A stretch of DNA of 16,844 nt from VFJZ01 sp038321545 (GTDB taxonomy: Bacteria; Actinomycetota; Thermoleophilia; Gaiellales; F1-60-MAGs149), in the NCBI GenBank assembly GCA_038321545.1, contig JBBQFB010000076.1, positions 1 through 16,844 on the forward strand, given 5' to 3'. The position numbers and the translations under genes were made by a program. Below the pieces are notes generated by a model. The model worked only from the letters and a program-made list of their open reading frames with translations, searched no databases and had not been told where the DNA came from. Shown here piece after piece: positions 1 to 7,968 of this stretch. The first letter of the stretch is position 1. Each line of letters begins with the position of its first letter.

Positions 1-54
1 CCGAGATCTACACACCTGCATACACTCTTTCCCTACACGACGCTCTTCCGATCT
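1..54 (+). other. Illumina P5 adapter with i5 index (sequencing artefact)
   Basis: Bases 1-13 (CCGAGATCTACAC) are the 3' part of the Illumina P5 flow-cell oligo. Bases 14-21 (ACCTGCAT) sit exactly where an 8-base i5 index belongs. Bases 22-54 match the 33-base TruSeq read-1 primer, ending CTCTTCCGATCT. The genomic insert begins at 55. Read on the minus strand, this segment translates to the familiar adapter peptide IGRASCRERV. It is not genomic and should be trimmed. It also shows that position 55 is the end of a sequenced library fragment, not a natural boundary. Confidence 0.99.
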
Positions 55-332
55 GGTCTGCGTTGGGTGCCGCGGATTTCGGGTGGGGTATTCGGTACTG
101 GGTGGAGCGCTGGTGAGGCGTTCGCCGGCTTGCGATGGGTCGGGTCTGCGCTGCAGCCCGGGGCGGTGCGCCGGGCCGGGGCGGCGCTGGGCAGGTCTGC
201 GGTTGGTGCCGCGGATTTCGGGTGGGGTATTCCGTACTGGGTGGAGCGCTGGTGAGGCGTTCGCCGGCTTGCGATGAGTGGGGTCCGCGCCGCAGCCCGG
301 AGCCTTGCGCCGGGCCCGGGCTGTGTCTGTCG
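55..332. repeat. 139-bp tandem direct repeat, two copies
   Basis: Copy 1 is 55-193 and copy 2 is 194-332; both begin GGTCTGCG. By eye the first 82 positions differ at only about three sites, and similarity falls over the last 50 or so, giving roughly 120 of 139 positions identical overall. The best conserved part includes GCCGCGGATTTCGGGTGGGG and GTGGAGCGCTGGTGAGGCGT. A period of 139 is not a multiple of three, so short open frames across it shift between copies, which argues against coding. The contig breaks at copy 1, so the true array may be longer. Its function is unknown. Confidence 0.9.
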
Positions 333-434
333 TAGGTCGCACGGGCAGCGGTGTCGGATTGCAAACGCAAGGCGTGCGCGGGTGCAGCGGTGGTGGCGTG
401 CAGCTTTCGCGACAGGTGGACGCCTCGCGGGCGG
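333..434. other. noncoding flank between repeat and recO
   Basis: No supported gene lies here; the short open frames are shadows without recognisable protein features. The first bases (about 335-360) weakly resemble the start of the 139-bp repeat (GGTC near the start, CGGATT near the end) and could be the decayed edge of a third copy. I see no convincing terminator for the recO transcript, which ends at 435: there is no GC stem followed by a T-run in the minus-strand direction. Confidence 0.6.
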
Positions 435-1142
435 TCAGAGAACGCCGAGCGTGCGCAACCGCGTGCCGCTGTGCTCGGCGACCGTCTCCGACGCGATCTT
501 TCGCACGCGCGCCAGCGCAGCCTCGCCAGGGCGGGCAGCCTCGCCCAGCGGGCGGCCGAGCAGCTCGCGCAACGCCTGCAGCGACGCCGGGTCGAGCGCC
601 GTCCCGCCGCAGTTGCCGCAGACCGCACCGCCGGCGCTGATCGAGTATCCCGTGAGCGGGCCGGGCGACCCGCACGAGGCGCAGCTCGTCACCTGCGGCG
701 CCCAGCCGGCCAGCGCGACCAGCTTGAGCACGAACGCGATCGCCGTCGCATCCTGCGGCTCGTCGTGCGCGACGACGTCGAGGAACCGCACGAGTCCGTC
801 GAACAGCCGCTCGTTGGCGGCCGCCTCCGGGAACAGCCGCAGCACGGCCTCAGCGCCCGTCAGCGCGACCCTCAGGCGGCGCTCGTCGGCGCGGATCGCG
901 TCGAAGCTCGCGACCAGGTCGGCGTTCACGAGCGTCTGCATCTCGCCGCTGCCGGCGTGCAGGTGCACCTGCACGTGCGAAAGCGGCTCGAGCCGGCCGC
1001 CCAGCCGCGAGCGCGTGCGCCGCACGCCCTTCGTGATGGCGGAGACGCGTCCATGGTGCCGCGTCTGCAGATGGAGGATCCGGTCGGCCTCGCCGTAGCG
1101 GAGCGAGCGGAGAACGACCGCCTCGTCGCGGTACGTCTTCAT
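435..1142 (-). CDS. recO: DNA repair protein RecO
   Basis: RecO loads RecA onto SSB-coated single-stranded DNA together with RecR in the RecF(OR) recombination pathway, and anneals complementary strands. The 235-residue product has the family's usual length. The N-terminal OB-fold half starts MKTYRDEAVVLRSLRYGEAD, containing the conserved GEaDRI segment. The helical C-terminal half carries a four-cysteine zinc site, C154-x2-C157 and C175-x2-C178. The ATG at 1142 overlaps the stop of the upstream peptidase gene in a 4-bp ATGA (1139-1142), so translation is probably coupled. It is the last gene of the minus-strand run and is followed by noncoding repeat DNA. Longer open frame upstream of this ATG is a shadow of the peptidase gene in another frame. 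Confidence 0.95.
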   Translation of the reverse strand: MKTYRDEAVVLRSLRYGEADRILHLQTRHHGRVSAITKGVRRTRSRLGGRLEPLSHVQVHLHAGSGEMQTLVNADLVASFDAIRADERRLRVALTGAEAVLRLFPEAAANERLFDGLVRFLDVVAHDEPQDATAIAFVLKLVALAGWAPQVTSCASCGSPGPLTGYSISAGGAVCGNCGGTALDPASLQALRELLGRPLGEAARPGEAALARVRKIASETVAEHSGTRLRTLGVL

Positions 1143-2020
1143 CGCGGCACGATCGCGTCGCGGATCGCGAGCGCGGTCACCTCGGCCGCCGCCGTCTCGA
1201 GCAGCAGCTGCGAGGGAGCGGGGACGGCTCGCGTCGCGACCGCGAAGGACACGTCGCCATCGAAGGCGGTCGCGGCCGGGCTGGTCGCGCGGGCCACGCC
1301 CGCGTGCGCGGCCCGGGCGAGCCGCAGGCACGCGACCTTGTCGACGTCGGCGTCGGTGATCACGCAGACCAGCGTCGTCGCCTGCCCGATCGGCGGCTTG
1401 GCCCCGACCTCGCCGGCCATGATCGCGGCCGTCGTGCCGAAGCCCGCCAGAACCGCGCCGTCGGCGCCGACCACGTCGCCGAGCGCGTTCACGACGGCCA
1501 CCGCGGCGATTCGCGCGCCGCCCGGGAGGTCGAGCGCCGCGGCGCCGAAGCCGCCGGCCACCGGTGCGCCCGCGAGCCCGCCGACGGTCGCGCCCGTGCC
1601 GGCGCCGAACGCGCCGCGTCGCGGCCACGAGCCGGTGGTCGCGGCCAGCGCGGCGTCCAGCGCGCGCCGTCCCTCGGTCGGCCCGGGAGCGGCCGCCTCG
1701 CCGACCGCACGGTCGAAGATCACCGCTGCCGGCACGATCGGCACCGGACCGGCCGGCGTGGGGAAACCGAGGCCCTGCTCGGCCAGCGCGGCCACCACGC
1801 CGTCCGCGGCAGCCAGGCCGAATGCGCTGCCGCCCGTGAGGAGGATCGCGTCGACGCGGTCGACCGTCGCCTCGGGCGCGAGCAGCGCCGTCTCGCGCGT
1901 TCCCGGTGCGAGGCCGCGCACCTCGCACGACGCCGTGGAGCCGGGCGGCGGCAGGATCACGGTGCAGCCGGTGCGCCGCTCGGCGTCGGTGAAGTGCCCG
2001 ATGCGCAGCCCGCCGATCAC
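1139..2020 (-). CDS. P1-family (MEROPS S58, DmpA-like) peptidase
   Basis: Encodes a 293-residue protein of the P1/S58 family. These are Ntn-hydrolase-like enzymes that cleave themselves into two chains and act as D- or L-aminopeptidases or amidases (DmpA, BapA, ThnT). Family features in order are an N-terminal IGHFTDAERRTGCTVILPP (8-26), VRGLAPGTRET (34-43), LLTGGSAFGLAAADG (60-74), FGAGTGATVGG (138-148) and VVNALGDVVG (176-185). The TTLVCVITDAD segment (215-225) aligns by eye with the family segment that starts the small chain, making T215 or T216 the candidate nucleophile; that placement is inference. I chose the GTG at 2020 because it overlaps the mutM stop (GTGA, 2017-2020) and gives the family N-terminus. 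The substrate is unknown, and no signal peptide is seen, so it is probably cytoplasmic. Confidence 0.92.
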   Translation of the reverse strand: MIGGLRIGHFTDAERRTGCTVILPPPGSTASCEVRGLAPGTRETALLAPEATVDRVDAILLTGGSAFGLAAADGVVAALAEQGLGFPTPAGPVPIVPAAVIFDRAVGEAAAPGPTEGRRALDAALAATTGSWPRRGAFGAGTGATVGGLAGAPVAGGFGAAALDLPGGARIAAVAVVNALGDVVGADGAVLAGFGTTAAIMAGEVGAKPPIGQATTLVCVITDADVDKVACLRLARAAHAGVARATSPAATAFDGDVSFAVATRAVPAPSQLLLETAAAEVTALAIRDAIVPR

Positions 2021-2850
2021 ACGAGCCTCCGCCGCTGGCAGCGCGGGCAGACGTGCGTGCCCCGCTGGGCGACCCGCAGCTTGACGATCGGCGTGCCACA
2101 GCGCGGACACGGCTCTCCGGTTCGGTCGAACACCTGGAACCGCTCCTGCATCGACCCGTAGCCGCCGTCGGGCGTGCGGAAGTCGCGCAACGTCGAGCCC
2201 TGCGCGACGATGCCTGCGACGAGCACGTCGTGGACGGCCGTCGCGAGCAGACCGAGCTTCGCCCGCGAGACGAGACCGCCGGGCGTCTCCGGGTGGATCT
2301 TCGCGGCCCACAGCGCCTCATCGGCGTAGATGTTGCCGACGCCGGCGACCAGCCGCTGGTCGAGCAGCAGCGCCTTCACTGCTGCCCGCCGCCCGGCAAA
2401 CAGCCGCGCCAGGCTGCGGCCGTCGAAGCCCTCGTCGAGCGGCTCGACGCCGAGCCGCTCGTCGAGGAACTCCGCCAGTTCGGGCTCACCCTCGAGCACG
2501 CGCCACGTACCGAACCGGCGCTGGTCGGTGTACGCGACGGTGGTCGCGTCGTCGAGCTCGAGCAGGGCCCGCAGGTGCGGCCGCTCGGTGGCTCCCTCGC
2601 CGACCAGGAAGTTGCCGGTCATGCGCAGGTGGACGGCGAGCGTGCCGCCGTCGTCGAGGCCGATCAGGAGATGCTTCCCGCGCCGTCCGAGCCCCGTCAC
2701 GCGCGCGCCGGTGAGACGCGCGGCGACCGCGTCGGGCGGCTCGGGGCGTACGAGCCGGGGGTCGTCGATGCGCGCACGCACGATCGTCCGCCCCGTCAGA
2801 TGCGGGGCGAGCTTGCGGCGGACGGTCTCGACCTCGGGCAGCTCGGGCAT
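2017..2850 (-). CDS. mutM: Formamidopyrimidine-DNA glycosylase (Fpg/MutM)
   Basis: Bifunctional base-excision-repair glycosylase/AP lyase removing oxidised purines such as 8-oxoguanine. The 277-residue product begins MPELPEVETV, giving the catalytic N-terminal Pro2 after Met removal, plus Glu3. K59 in GRRGKHLL is the expected lysine, and HLRMTG (about 74-79) follows. The helix-two-turn-helix region contains LVAGVGNIYADEAL. A C-terminal zinc finger has C248-x2-C251 and C268-x2-C271, with R263 as the finger arginine that contacts DNA. All key residues are present, so the enzyme should be active. The 3' end overlaps the peptidase start by 4 bp, and the upstream GGDEF gene ends 30 bp before the start codon, so the genes are probably cotranscribed. 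No clear Shine-Dalgarno sequence precedes the ATG. Confidence 0.99.
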   Translation of the reverse strand: MPELPEVETVRRKLAPHLTGRTIVRARIDDPRLVRPEPPDAVAARLTGARVTGLGRRGKHLLIGLDDGGTLAVHLRMTGNFLVGEGATERPHLRALLELDDATTVAYTDQRRFGTWRVLEGEPELAEFLDERLGVEPLDEGFDGRSLARLFAGRRAAVKALLLDQRLVAGVGNIYADEALWAAKIHPETPGGLVSRAKLGLLATAVHDVLVAGIVAQGSTLRDFRTPDGGYGSMQERFQVFDRTGEPCPRCGTPIVKLRVAQRGTHVCPRCQRRRLV

Positions 2851-2880
2851 GGCTGCGAGGAGTGTAGGCCGGAGCGTCGC

Positions 2881-5328
2881 CTACGACGTCGTCGCGAGCC
2901 GCTCGAGCGTCGCGGCCAGGTAGCGGCCGAGCGCCAGAGCGAGGCGCTGCTCGTCGGTCGAGAACACCCGCGGACGCGAGTCGTACAGCTCCATCAGCCC
3001 GCGCACGGAGTCGCCGACGACGAGCGGCACGATCAGCACCGTGCGCGCGTCGTTGCGCTGCATGATCTCGAGCTCGCGCGGGTCGGCCTCGAGGTCGTCG
3101 GCGCGGATCTGGCGTGTCTGGCGCGTCTCGATCGCGGCGACCGTCTCCGGGTAGTCGGCGGTCACGTACGGATCCTGGTCGACGGGCTGTGGCTGCAGGC
3201 CGGCGCAGAACGCGATCGTCCGCAACGTCTCGCCCTCCAGCAGCGAGAGCGCGCAGGCCGAGCTGCGGAACACGGCGGACCACTCCACGACCGCCAGTTC
3301 CGCCAGCTCGGGCACGGATCGCGCGGCGGTCGTGAGGAGCTCCTGCGGCCGGTGCTCCTCGATCGCCGGCCGCTGTCGTCGCGGCCGGTCCGCTCCCACC
3401 AGGCGGGCGATGCCGCGGCCGGCCTGCTTTCCCTCCCGGAGCGCGCCGTCCGCCCGCTCGAACAGCGTCTCGCCGTCGCCGGCGGTCAGCGCCACGGCGA
3501 TGCCGGCCGTCAGCGAGAGGACACCGTCGCCGGCGGCCGTCTCGACCGACGCTGCCATGCGCAGCGCGCGCTCGGCGGCCGCGACCGCGTCGTCCGGGGT
3601 CGCGCCCGGCAGCACCCAGCCGAACTCGTCGCCGCCCAGCCGCCCGAGCACGTCGCCGCGGCGCGCGCACGACTCGAGCACCCCGGCCACCGCGCGCAGT
3701 GCGTCGTCGCCGGCGGCGTGGCCATACACGTCGTTGAGGTACTTCAGGTGGTCGAGGTCGCACAGCACGAGCGCCACCGGGCTCGTCCCGCCGAGCCGCG
3801 CGATGGTATCGGCGGCGGCACCGTGGAACGCGCCGTGGTTGAGCAGCCCGGTGAGCGGGTCGCGGGTGGCCTGCTGGCGCAGCCTGCTCTCCGCATGGAG
3901 GCGCGAGTACGCGAGGCCCGTCTCGCGCGCCAGCGCGGCTGCGATCTCGCGCTCGTGGGCGCGCAGCAGCCGCGGCTCGTCGAAGTGCAGCACCACGAGC
4001 CCGTGAGCGCCGTCGGAGTCGGACATGGGCAGAAACAGCGCCGCCTCGACCGGGAAGTCCGTCGTGATGCCCCGGTGCGCGGCGTCGCTGGCCGGCAGGT
4101 CGGGCACCCAGATGGGGTCGCCGACCGCGAGCGCGACCACCGTCAGCGACGTCTCGTAGGTCGTGTCGATGCGGAACGCGTCGCGCGGCGCGCCGTCCGC
4201 GGCGGCCGCCACGATCAGCGAGGGGTCGGTTTCCGAGCGCCGCGCGATCCACGCCCGGTCGGCGCCGAGCATGCGTCGCAGCCCGCCGAGGACCGCGTCC
4301 CACAGCGCGTCGGTGTCTCGCGCGGCGACGATGCCGGTGGTGACCTCGCGGGCGAACAGCGCGAGCCGCGCCCGCGCGTCGTTCTCGCGGCGCTGGATCA
4401 TCGACGTGACGGCGTCGGCCAGCGGGCGCGCGCTCCGTTCGAGACGCTCGCGTCGCCGTCCGCGGAACGATCGCGCCCGCCGGCCGCCGAGAATCAGCAC
4501 GCCGACGATGCCGTCGCGGCCGGGGAGGCTCAGCGCGAGCGCCGACGCGTATCCGCGCCGCCGCAGCTCGGCCGCCGCGCCGGAGCCGTCGCCGAGGTCG
4601 ATCTCGACCGCGCCGGCGATGGCGACCTTCGAGATCACGTCGCGCGGCCCGACCCGGATCGTGTGGCCCGGCTCGAACGAGGCCTCGACGCCGGCGTCGG
4701 CGACCCACTCCGCGAGGGTTGGCGGCTCGCCGTCGACGATGGCGAGCGCGGCGGCGATGATCTCGCCGCCGATCAGGTGCTCGTTCAGGCAGGCCACGAC
4801 GTCCTCCGGGCCGCCCGCGGCGGCGAGCGCCGCGCGGGCGCGATCCACGGCCGCCCGGCGGTCGACGGTCTCGGCGCCGGTCGAGATGGCGAGAGCCAGC
4901 CCGACCTGGAGGGCGGCGTCGACCAGCACCACCGACAGCGGCGCGTCGTTGTTCGAGATGATCGCCGCCGTCACGAGCGCGAAGCCGACGAACGTCGGCA
5001 GCGACGCCCGCAGGCGCAGGAAGGTGGCGGCATACAGCAGCGGCAGCAGCGCGACGCGGTGCGCCTCCTCGGCGCCGCCGAAGGCGACCTCGACCCCGAC
5101 CATCGCCATCGCGATCACGGGCAGCAGCACGACCCACCACGTCCGCTCCGGTGCGACCGCGGTGATCAGCGCGAGCAGGGCGAACGCGCCGACCAGCGCC
5201 AGCACGGCCGGCACCTCGAGCGGGCCCGCGGGCGCGAGCGCTGCCGCGCCGGCGACGAGCGGTCCGACGGCGAACAGCGCGACGCCGGCCCAGCGGGCGA
5301 GCGAGAAGCTGAAGCGCACCGATCGCAC
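2881..5328 (-). CDS. Membrane GAF-GAF-GGDEF-GAF diguanylate cyclase
   Basis: An 815-residue sensor protein predicted to make cyclic di-GMP from two GTP. Residues about 12-150 form five or six hydrophobic membrane segments without a cleavable signal. Two GAF-like sensor regions follow (about 160-315 and 325-480). Next is a GGDEF domain (about 485-645) with the entry ATRDPLTGLLNHGAF, the metal/substrate segment CDLDHLKYLNDVYGH (523-537) and an intact active site GGDEF (565-569). An RxxD inhibitory site, R556-R-G-D559, stands five residues before it, so product inhibition is likely retained. A third GAF-like region (about 665-812) follows the cyclase domain, which is an unusual order. No EAL or HD-GYP domain is present. 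The start is GTG 5328, preceded by GAGAG; the next upstream in-frame codons run into a stop. The ligand is unknown. Confidence 0.94.
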   Translation of the reverse strand: MRSVRFSFSLARWAGVALFAVGPLVAGAAALAPAGPLEVPAVLALVGAFALLALITAVAPERTWWVVLLPVIAMAMVGVEVAFGGAEEAHRVALLPLLYAATFLRLRASLPTFVGFALVTAAIISNNDAPLSVVLVDAALQVGLALAISTGAETVDRRAAVDRARAALAAAGGPEDVVACLNEHLIGGEIIAAALAIVDGEPPTLAEWVADAGVEASFEPGHTIRVGPRDVISKVAIAGAVEIDLGDGSGAAAELRRRGYASALALSLPGRDGIVGVLILGGRRARSFRGRRRERLERSARPLADAVTSMIQRRENDARARLALFAREVTTGIVAARDTDALWDAVLGGLRRMLGADRAWIARRSETDPSLIVAAAADGAPRDAFRIDTTYETSLTVVALAVGDPIWVPDLPASDAAHRGITTDFPVEAALFLPMSDSDGAHGLVVLHFDEPRLLRAHEREIAAALARETGLAYSRLHAESRLRQQATRDPLTGLLNHGAFHGAAADTIARLGGTSPVALVLCDLDHLKYLNDVYGHAAGDDALRAVAGVLESCARRGDVLGRLGGDEFGWVLPGATPDDAVAAAERALRMAASVETAAGDGVLSLTAGIAVALTAGDGETLFERADGALREGKQAGRGIARLVGADRPRRQRPAIEEHRPQELLTTAARSVPELAELAVVEWSAVFRSSACALSLLEGETLRTIAFCAGLQPQPVDQDPYVTADYPETVAAIETRQTRQIRADDLEADPRELEIMQRNDARTVLIVPLVVGDSVRGLMELYDSRPRVFSTDEQRLALALGRYLAATLERLATTS

Positions 5329-5348
5329 GCTCTCATGGTGGCGGACGA

Positions 5349-5368
5349 CGGGGGCGGTGTCACCCCCG
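5349..5368 (-). terminator. possible hairpin after thymidine phosphorylase
   Basis: A 6-bp inverted repeat, CGGGGG (5349-5354) and CCCCCG (5363-5368), with an 8-base loop lies just past the thymidine phosphorylase stop (5375-5377) on the minus strand and before the GGDEF start at 5328. All stem pairs are G-C. No T-run follows, so it could equally be a weak attenuator or mRNA-processing structure, or chance in this composition. Confidence 0.3.
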
Positions 5369-5374
5369 GCGGTG

Positions 5375-6682
5375 CTAGGCGATGGTCTCGAGCAGCACGT
5401 CGGGCACGGCTACCGGGGCGTCCCCGAGCGTGAACGCGGCCGCTACCTCGGCGGCTGCGGCCTCGGCCGTCGCGCGGTCGCGGGCGTGGATCGTCGCCAG
5501 CGCCTGGCCGGGCTCGACCTCGTCGCCCGGCCGCGCAGCGAGCACGATGCCGACGGCGTGATCGACCGGGTCGGACGTGCGGGACCGGCCGGCACCGAGG
5601 TGGATCGCCGCGATGCCGACCGCGAGCGCGCCGACGCGCTGGACGTGCCCGCCCCGCGGCGACGGGACGGAGACGGTCATCGGAGCGCGCTCCATGACCG
5701 CCCAGGGCTCGTCGACCACGCGCGCATCGCCGCCCTGGGCCGCGATCCAGCGCCGCGCCTGTTCGAGCGCGGCGCCCGACGAGATCGCCTCGTGAACGCG
5801 CCCGGACGCCGCGTCCTCCGACAGGCCGGGCTCGGCAAGCACCAGCAGCCGCACGGCCGAGGTGCGGACGACCGCCGTCACGTCGGCCGGCGCGGTGTCG
5901 CGCAGCACGTCGAAGGCCTCGGCCACCTCGAGCGCGTTGCCGACCGCAGAGCCGAGCGGCGCGTCCATCCGCGTGATCTCGCAGACCACCCGCCGGCCGG
6001 CCCGCGTGCCGAGGCCGTACATCAGCCGCGCCAGCTCGCGGGCCTCGTCCAGCGTCCGGCAGAACGCGCCATCGCCGACCTTCACGTCGAGCACCATCGC
6101 GTCGGCGCCCGACGCGAGCTTCTTCGACATCACGGAGGTCGCGATCAGGCCCGGAGCGGGCACGGTGCCGGTGACGTCGCGCAGCGCGTACATGGCCGAG
6201 TCGGCGGGAACGAGCTCGCTGGTCTGGGCAACCACGGCGCAACCGACGTCGCGCACGAGCTCCACGAACTCGGGGATCGCGATCGCGATCCGGTAGCCGG
6301 GGATCGCCTCGAGCTTGTCGAGCGTGCCGCCGGTGTGCCCGAGGCCGCGGCCCGACATCTTCGCGACCGGCACGCCGCAGGCCGCGACGAGCGGTGCCAG
6401 CGCGATCGTGACCTTGTCGCCGACGCCGCCCGTCGAGTGCTTGTCGACCACGGTGCGCCCGAGCCCGGAGAGGTCGACCACGTCACCCGACTCGACCATT
6501 GCGGCGCAGAGCGCGTCGATCTCCGCATCGTCCAGCCCGCGCCACACGACCGCCATGCACCAGGCCGACATCTGCTCCGGTGCGACTCGCCCGTCGAGGA
6601 ACCCGTCCACGAGGAACCGGATCTCGGCCGCGTCGTGGACGCCGCCGTCGCGCTTCGCCTCGATCAGCTCGGCTGCGCGCAC
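5375..6682 (-). CDS. deoA: Thymidine / pyrimidine-nucleoside phosphorylase
   Basis: Cleaves thymidine or deoxyuridine with phosphate to the base plus deoxyribose-1-phosphate, in nucleoside salvage and catabolism. The 435-residue product has the usual family length. The phosphate-binding segment KHSTGGVGDK is at 81-90. The signature SGRGLGHTGGTLDKLE lies at 110-125 and matches the thymidine/pyrimidine-nucleoside phosphorylase pattern. MSKKLASG (185-192) contributes substrate-binding residues. The C-terminal third is the pyrimidine-phosphorylase C-terminal domain. I chose GTG 6682 because it yields the conserved start (V)RAAELIEAKRDGG; it overlaps the deoB stop by 19 bp. The downstream partner DeoB, encoded just upstream, isomerises the sugar phosphate product. 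Sequence alone does not settle thymidine-only versus broader pyrimidine specificity, hence deoA rather than pdp is a choice. Confidence 0.96.
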   Translation of the reverse strand: MRAAELIEAKRDGGVHDAAEIRFLVDGFLDGRVAPEQMSAWCMAVVWRGLDDAEIDALCAAMVESGDVVDLSGLGRTVVDKHSTGGVGDKVTIALAPLVAACGVPVAKMSGRGLGHTGGTLDKLEAIPGYRIAIAIPEFVELVRDVGCAVVAQTSELVPADSAMYALRDVTGTVPAPGLIATSVMSKKLASGADAMVLDVKVGDGAFCRTLDEARELARLMYGLGTRAGRRVVCEITRMDAPLGSAVGNALEVAEAFDVLRDTAPADVTAVVRTSAVRLLVLAEPGLSEDAASGRVHEAISSGAALEQARRWIAAQGGDARVVDEPWAVMERAPMTVSVPSPRGGHVQRVGALAVGIAAIHLGAGRSRTSDPVDHAVGIVLAARPGDEVEPGQALATIHARDRATAEAAAAEVAAAFTLGDAPVAVPDVLLETIA

Positions 6683-7848
6683 AGGAACGGGATCGGCGAC
6701 CCCGCCTCGTCGGGACCGGGCACCTCGCCCGTCAGCCAGTACCGGGCGGTCGCCCCGACGTCGGAGAACACGCCGTCGTGACGGACCTCGCCAGCCGGAG
6801 TGCGCGACGGGCTGTGCGCGACCAGCAGCGCGTGCTCGCGCGAATGATCGGTCGATGCGGTGGTGGGGTCGCAGCCGTGATCGGAGCAGAGGATCAGGAG
6901 GTCGTCGTCGTGGAGCGCAGCGCGGATGCGCGGCAGCTCGCGGTCGAACTCCTGCAGGCAGCCGTGGAATCCCTCGGGGTCGTTCCGGTGCCCGTACATC
7001 GAGTCGGTCTCGACGAGGTTGGTGAAGATCAGGCCCTCGGGCACCTCGCCGAGCAGCCGGATCGTCTCGAGGATGCCCTCGGCGTTCGACCGCGTGGGCG
7101 CCGACGTGTCGATGTCGCAGCCGGCGAAGATGTCGGCGATCTTGCCCACCGCGTGCACGGTCGAACCCGCCTCGCGGATGCGCGTGAGGTGATTCGGACG
7201 GGTTGGCTGGAGCGAGAAGTCGTGCCGGTTCGGCGTGCGCGCGTACGAGCCCGACGTGCCGTCGAACGGCCGCGCGATCACGCGCCCGACGGCGGCCGGC
7301 CCCACCAGGATGCCGCGCGCGATCTCGCACGCCGCGTACAGCTCCTCGAGCGGGACGACGCGCTCGTGCGCGGCGATCTGGAAGACGGAGTCGGCCGAGG
7401 TGTAGACGATCCACTTGCCCGTCGCGACGTGCTCGTCGCCGAGCTCCTGGATGATCTCGGTGCCGGACGCCGCCACGTTGCCGATCACGCCGCGGCCGGT
7501 CGCGGCCACGAACGCGTCGATGATCTCGGGCGGGAACCCGTCGGGATACGTGGGCATCGCGACGGGCGTGATCACGCCGGCCAGCTCCCAGTGGCCGGTA
7601 GTCGTGTCCTTGCCGAGGCTGCGCTCCCGCAGCCGGCCGACCACCGCGGGCGGTGCGGTGAGCGGCGGGCAGCCCGCGAGCGGCATCATGTTGCCCAGCC
7701 CGAGCGCCTGCAGGTTGGGCAGCCGGAGGCCGCCGACGGCCTCGGCCACGTGCGCGAGCGTGGACGATCCGGCGTCGCCGAAGTCGGCCGCGTCGGGCAG
7801 CTCACCCGCGCCGACGGCGTCGAGGACGATGATGCAAACTCGTGCCAC
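6664..7848 (-). CDS. deoB: Phosphopentomutase DeoB
   Basis: Interconverts (deoxy)ribose-1-phosphate and -5-phosphate, feeding the product of the neighbouring thymidine phosphorylase into central metabolism. It is an alkaline-phosphatase-superfamily enzyme with two Mn ions. The 394-residue length is typical. Expected metal and catalytic residues are visible: D10 (IIVLDAVGAG), the phospho-threonine region KDTTTGHWE (80-88), D282 and H287 in ETDSMYGHRND, D323-H324 in CSDHG, and H335 in TDHSREH. The DeoB-specific cap segment YTSADSVFQIAAHE occupies 149-162. The start is GTG 7848, which gives the canonical N-terminus; the Shine-Dalgarno is weak. Its 3' end overlaps the phosphorylase start, supporting a two-gene salvage unit. 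The 120-bp gap upstream could hold its own promoter, although I cannot pick out convincing boxes. Confidence 0.98.
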   Translation of the reverse strand: MARVCIIVLDAVGAGELPDAADFGDAGSSTLAHVAEAVGGLRLPNLQALGLGNMMPLAGCPPLTAPPAVVGRLRERSLGKDTTTGHWELAGVITPVAMPTYPDGFPPEIIDAFVAATGRGVIGNVAASGTEIIQELGDEHVATGKWIVYTSADSVFQIAAHERVVPLEELYAACEIARGILVGPAAVGRVIARPFDGTSGSYARTPNRHDFSLQPTRPNHLTRIREAGSTVHAVGKIADIFAGCDIDTSAPTRSNAEGILETIRLLGEVPEGLIFTNLVETDSMYGHRNDPEGFHGCLQEFDRELPRIRAALHDDDLLILCSDHGCDPTTASTDHSREHALLVAHSPSRTPAGEVRHDGVFSDVGATARYWLTGEVPGPDEAGSPIPFLCAQPS

Positions 7849-7873
7849 GGCGCAGGATGGTAGCCCGGTCGGC

Positions 7874-7892
7874 CCGGCCGTGTCTCGGCCGG
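7874..7892 (-). terminator. possible hairpin between the cupin gene and deoB
   Basis: A perfect 7-bp inverted repeat CCGGCCG (7874-7880) / CGGCCGG (7886-7892) with loop TGTCT lies in the 120-bp gap after the dioxygenase-like gene (stop at 7969-7971) and before deoB. It may end the nhaA-cupin transcript. No T-run follows on the minus strand, which is common in high-GC actinobacteria but leaves the call uncertain. Chance GC palindromes are frequent here. Confidence 0.35.
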
Positions 7893-7968
7893 CGGTCGCG
7901 GCGCGTACGAGACGGCCCGGAAGGCGTCCTCGCTCTCCGACGTGCTCCGCACCTGCTCCGGCTGAACG

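Noticed and set aside
55..332. CRISPR array
   Set aside because: The unit is 139 bp with similarity along most of its length and no short repeat/unique spacer alternation; no cas genes are present.
8..628. A 206-codon minus-strand open frame running from recO territory into the left edge
   Set aside because: Its C-terminus is the translated Illumina adapter (IGRASCRERV), it crosses the 139-bp repeat, and it overlaps recO in another frame. The composition is Arg/Ala/Pro shadow.
2053..5433. A 1126-codon plus-strand open frame antisense to mutM and the GGDEF gene
   Set aside because: The product is a low-complexity Arg/Gly/Asp/Val string typical of the antisense of high-GC genes; the minus-strand genes there have clear catalytic motifs.
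4163..6781. An 872-codon plus-strand open frame spanning the GGDEF and thymidine phosphorylase genes
   Set aside because: Ser/Arg/Ala-rich shadow crossing two well-supported minus-strand genes.
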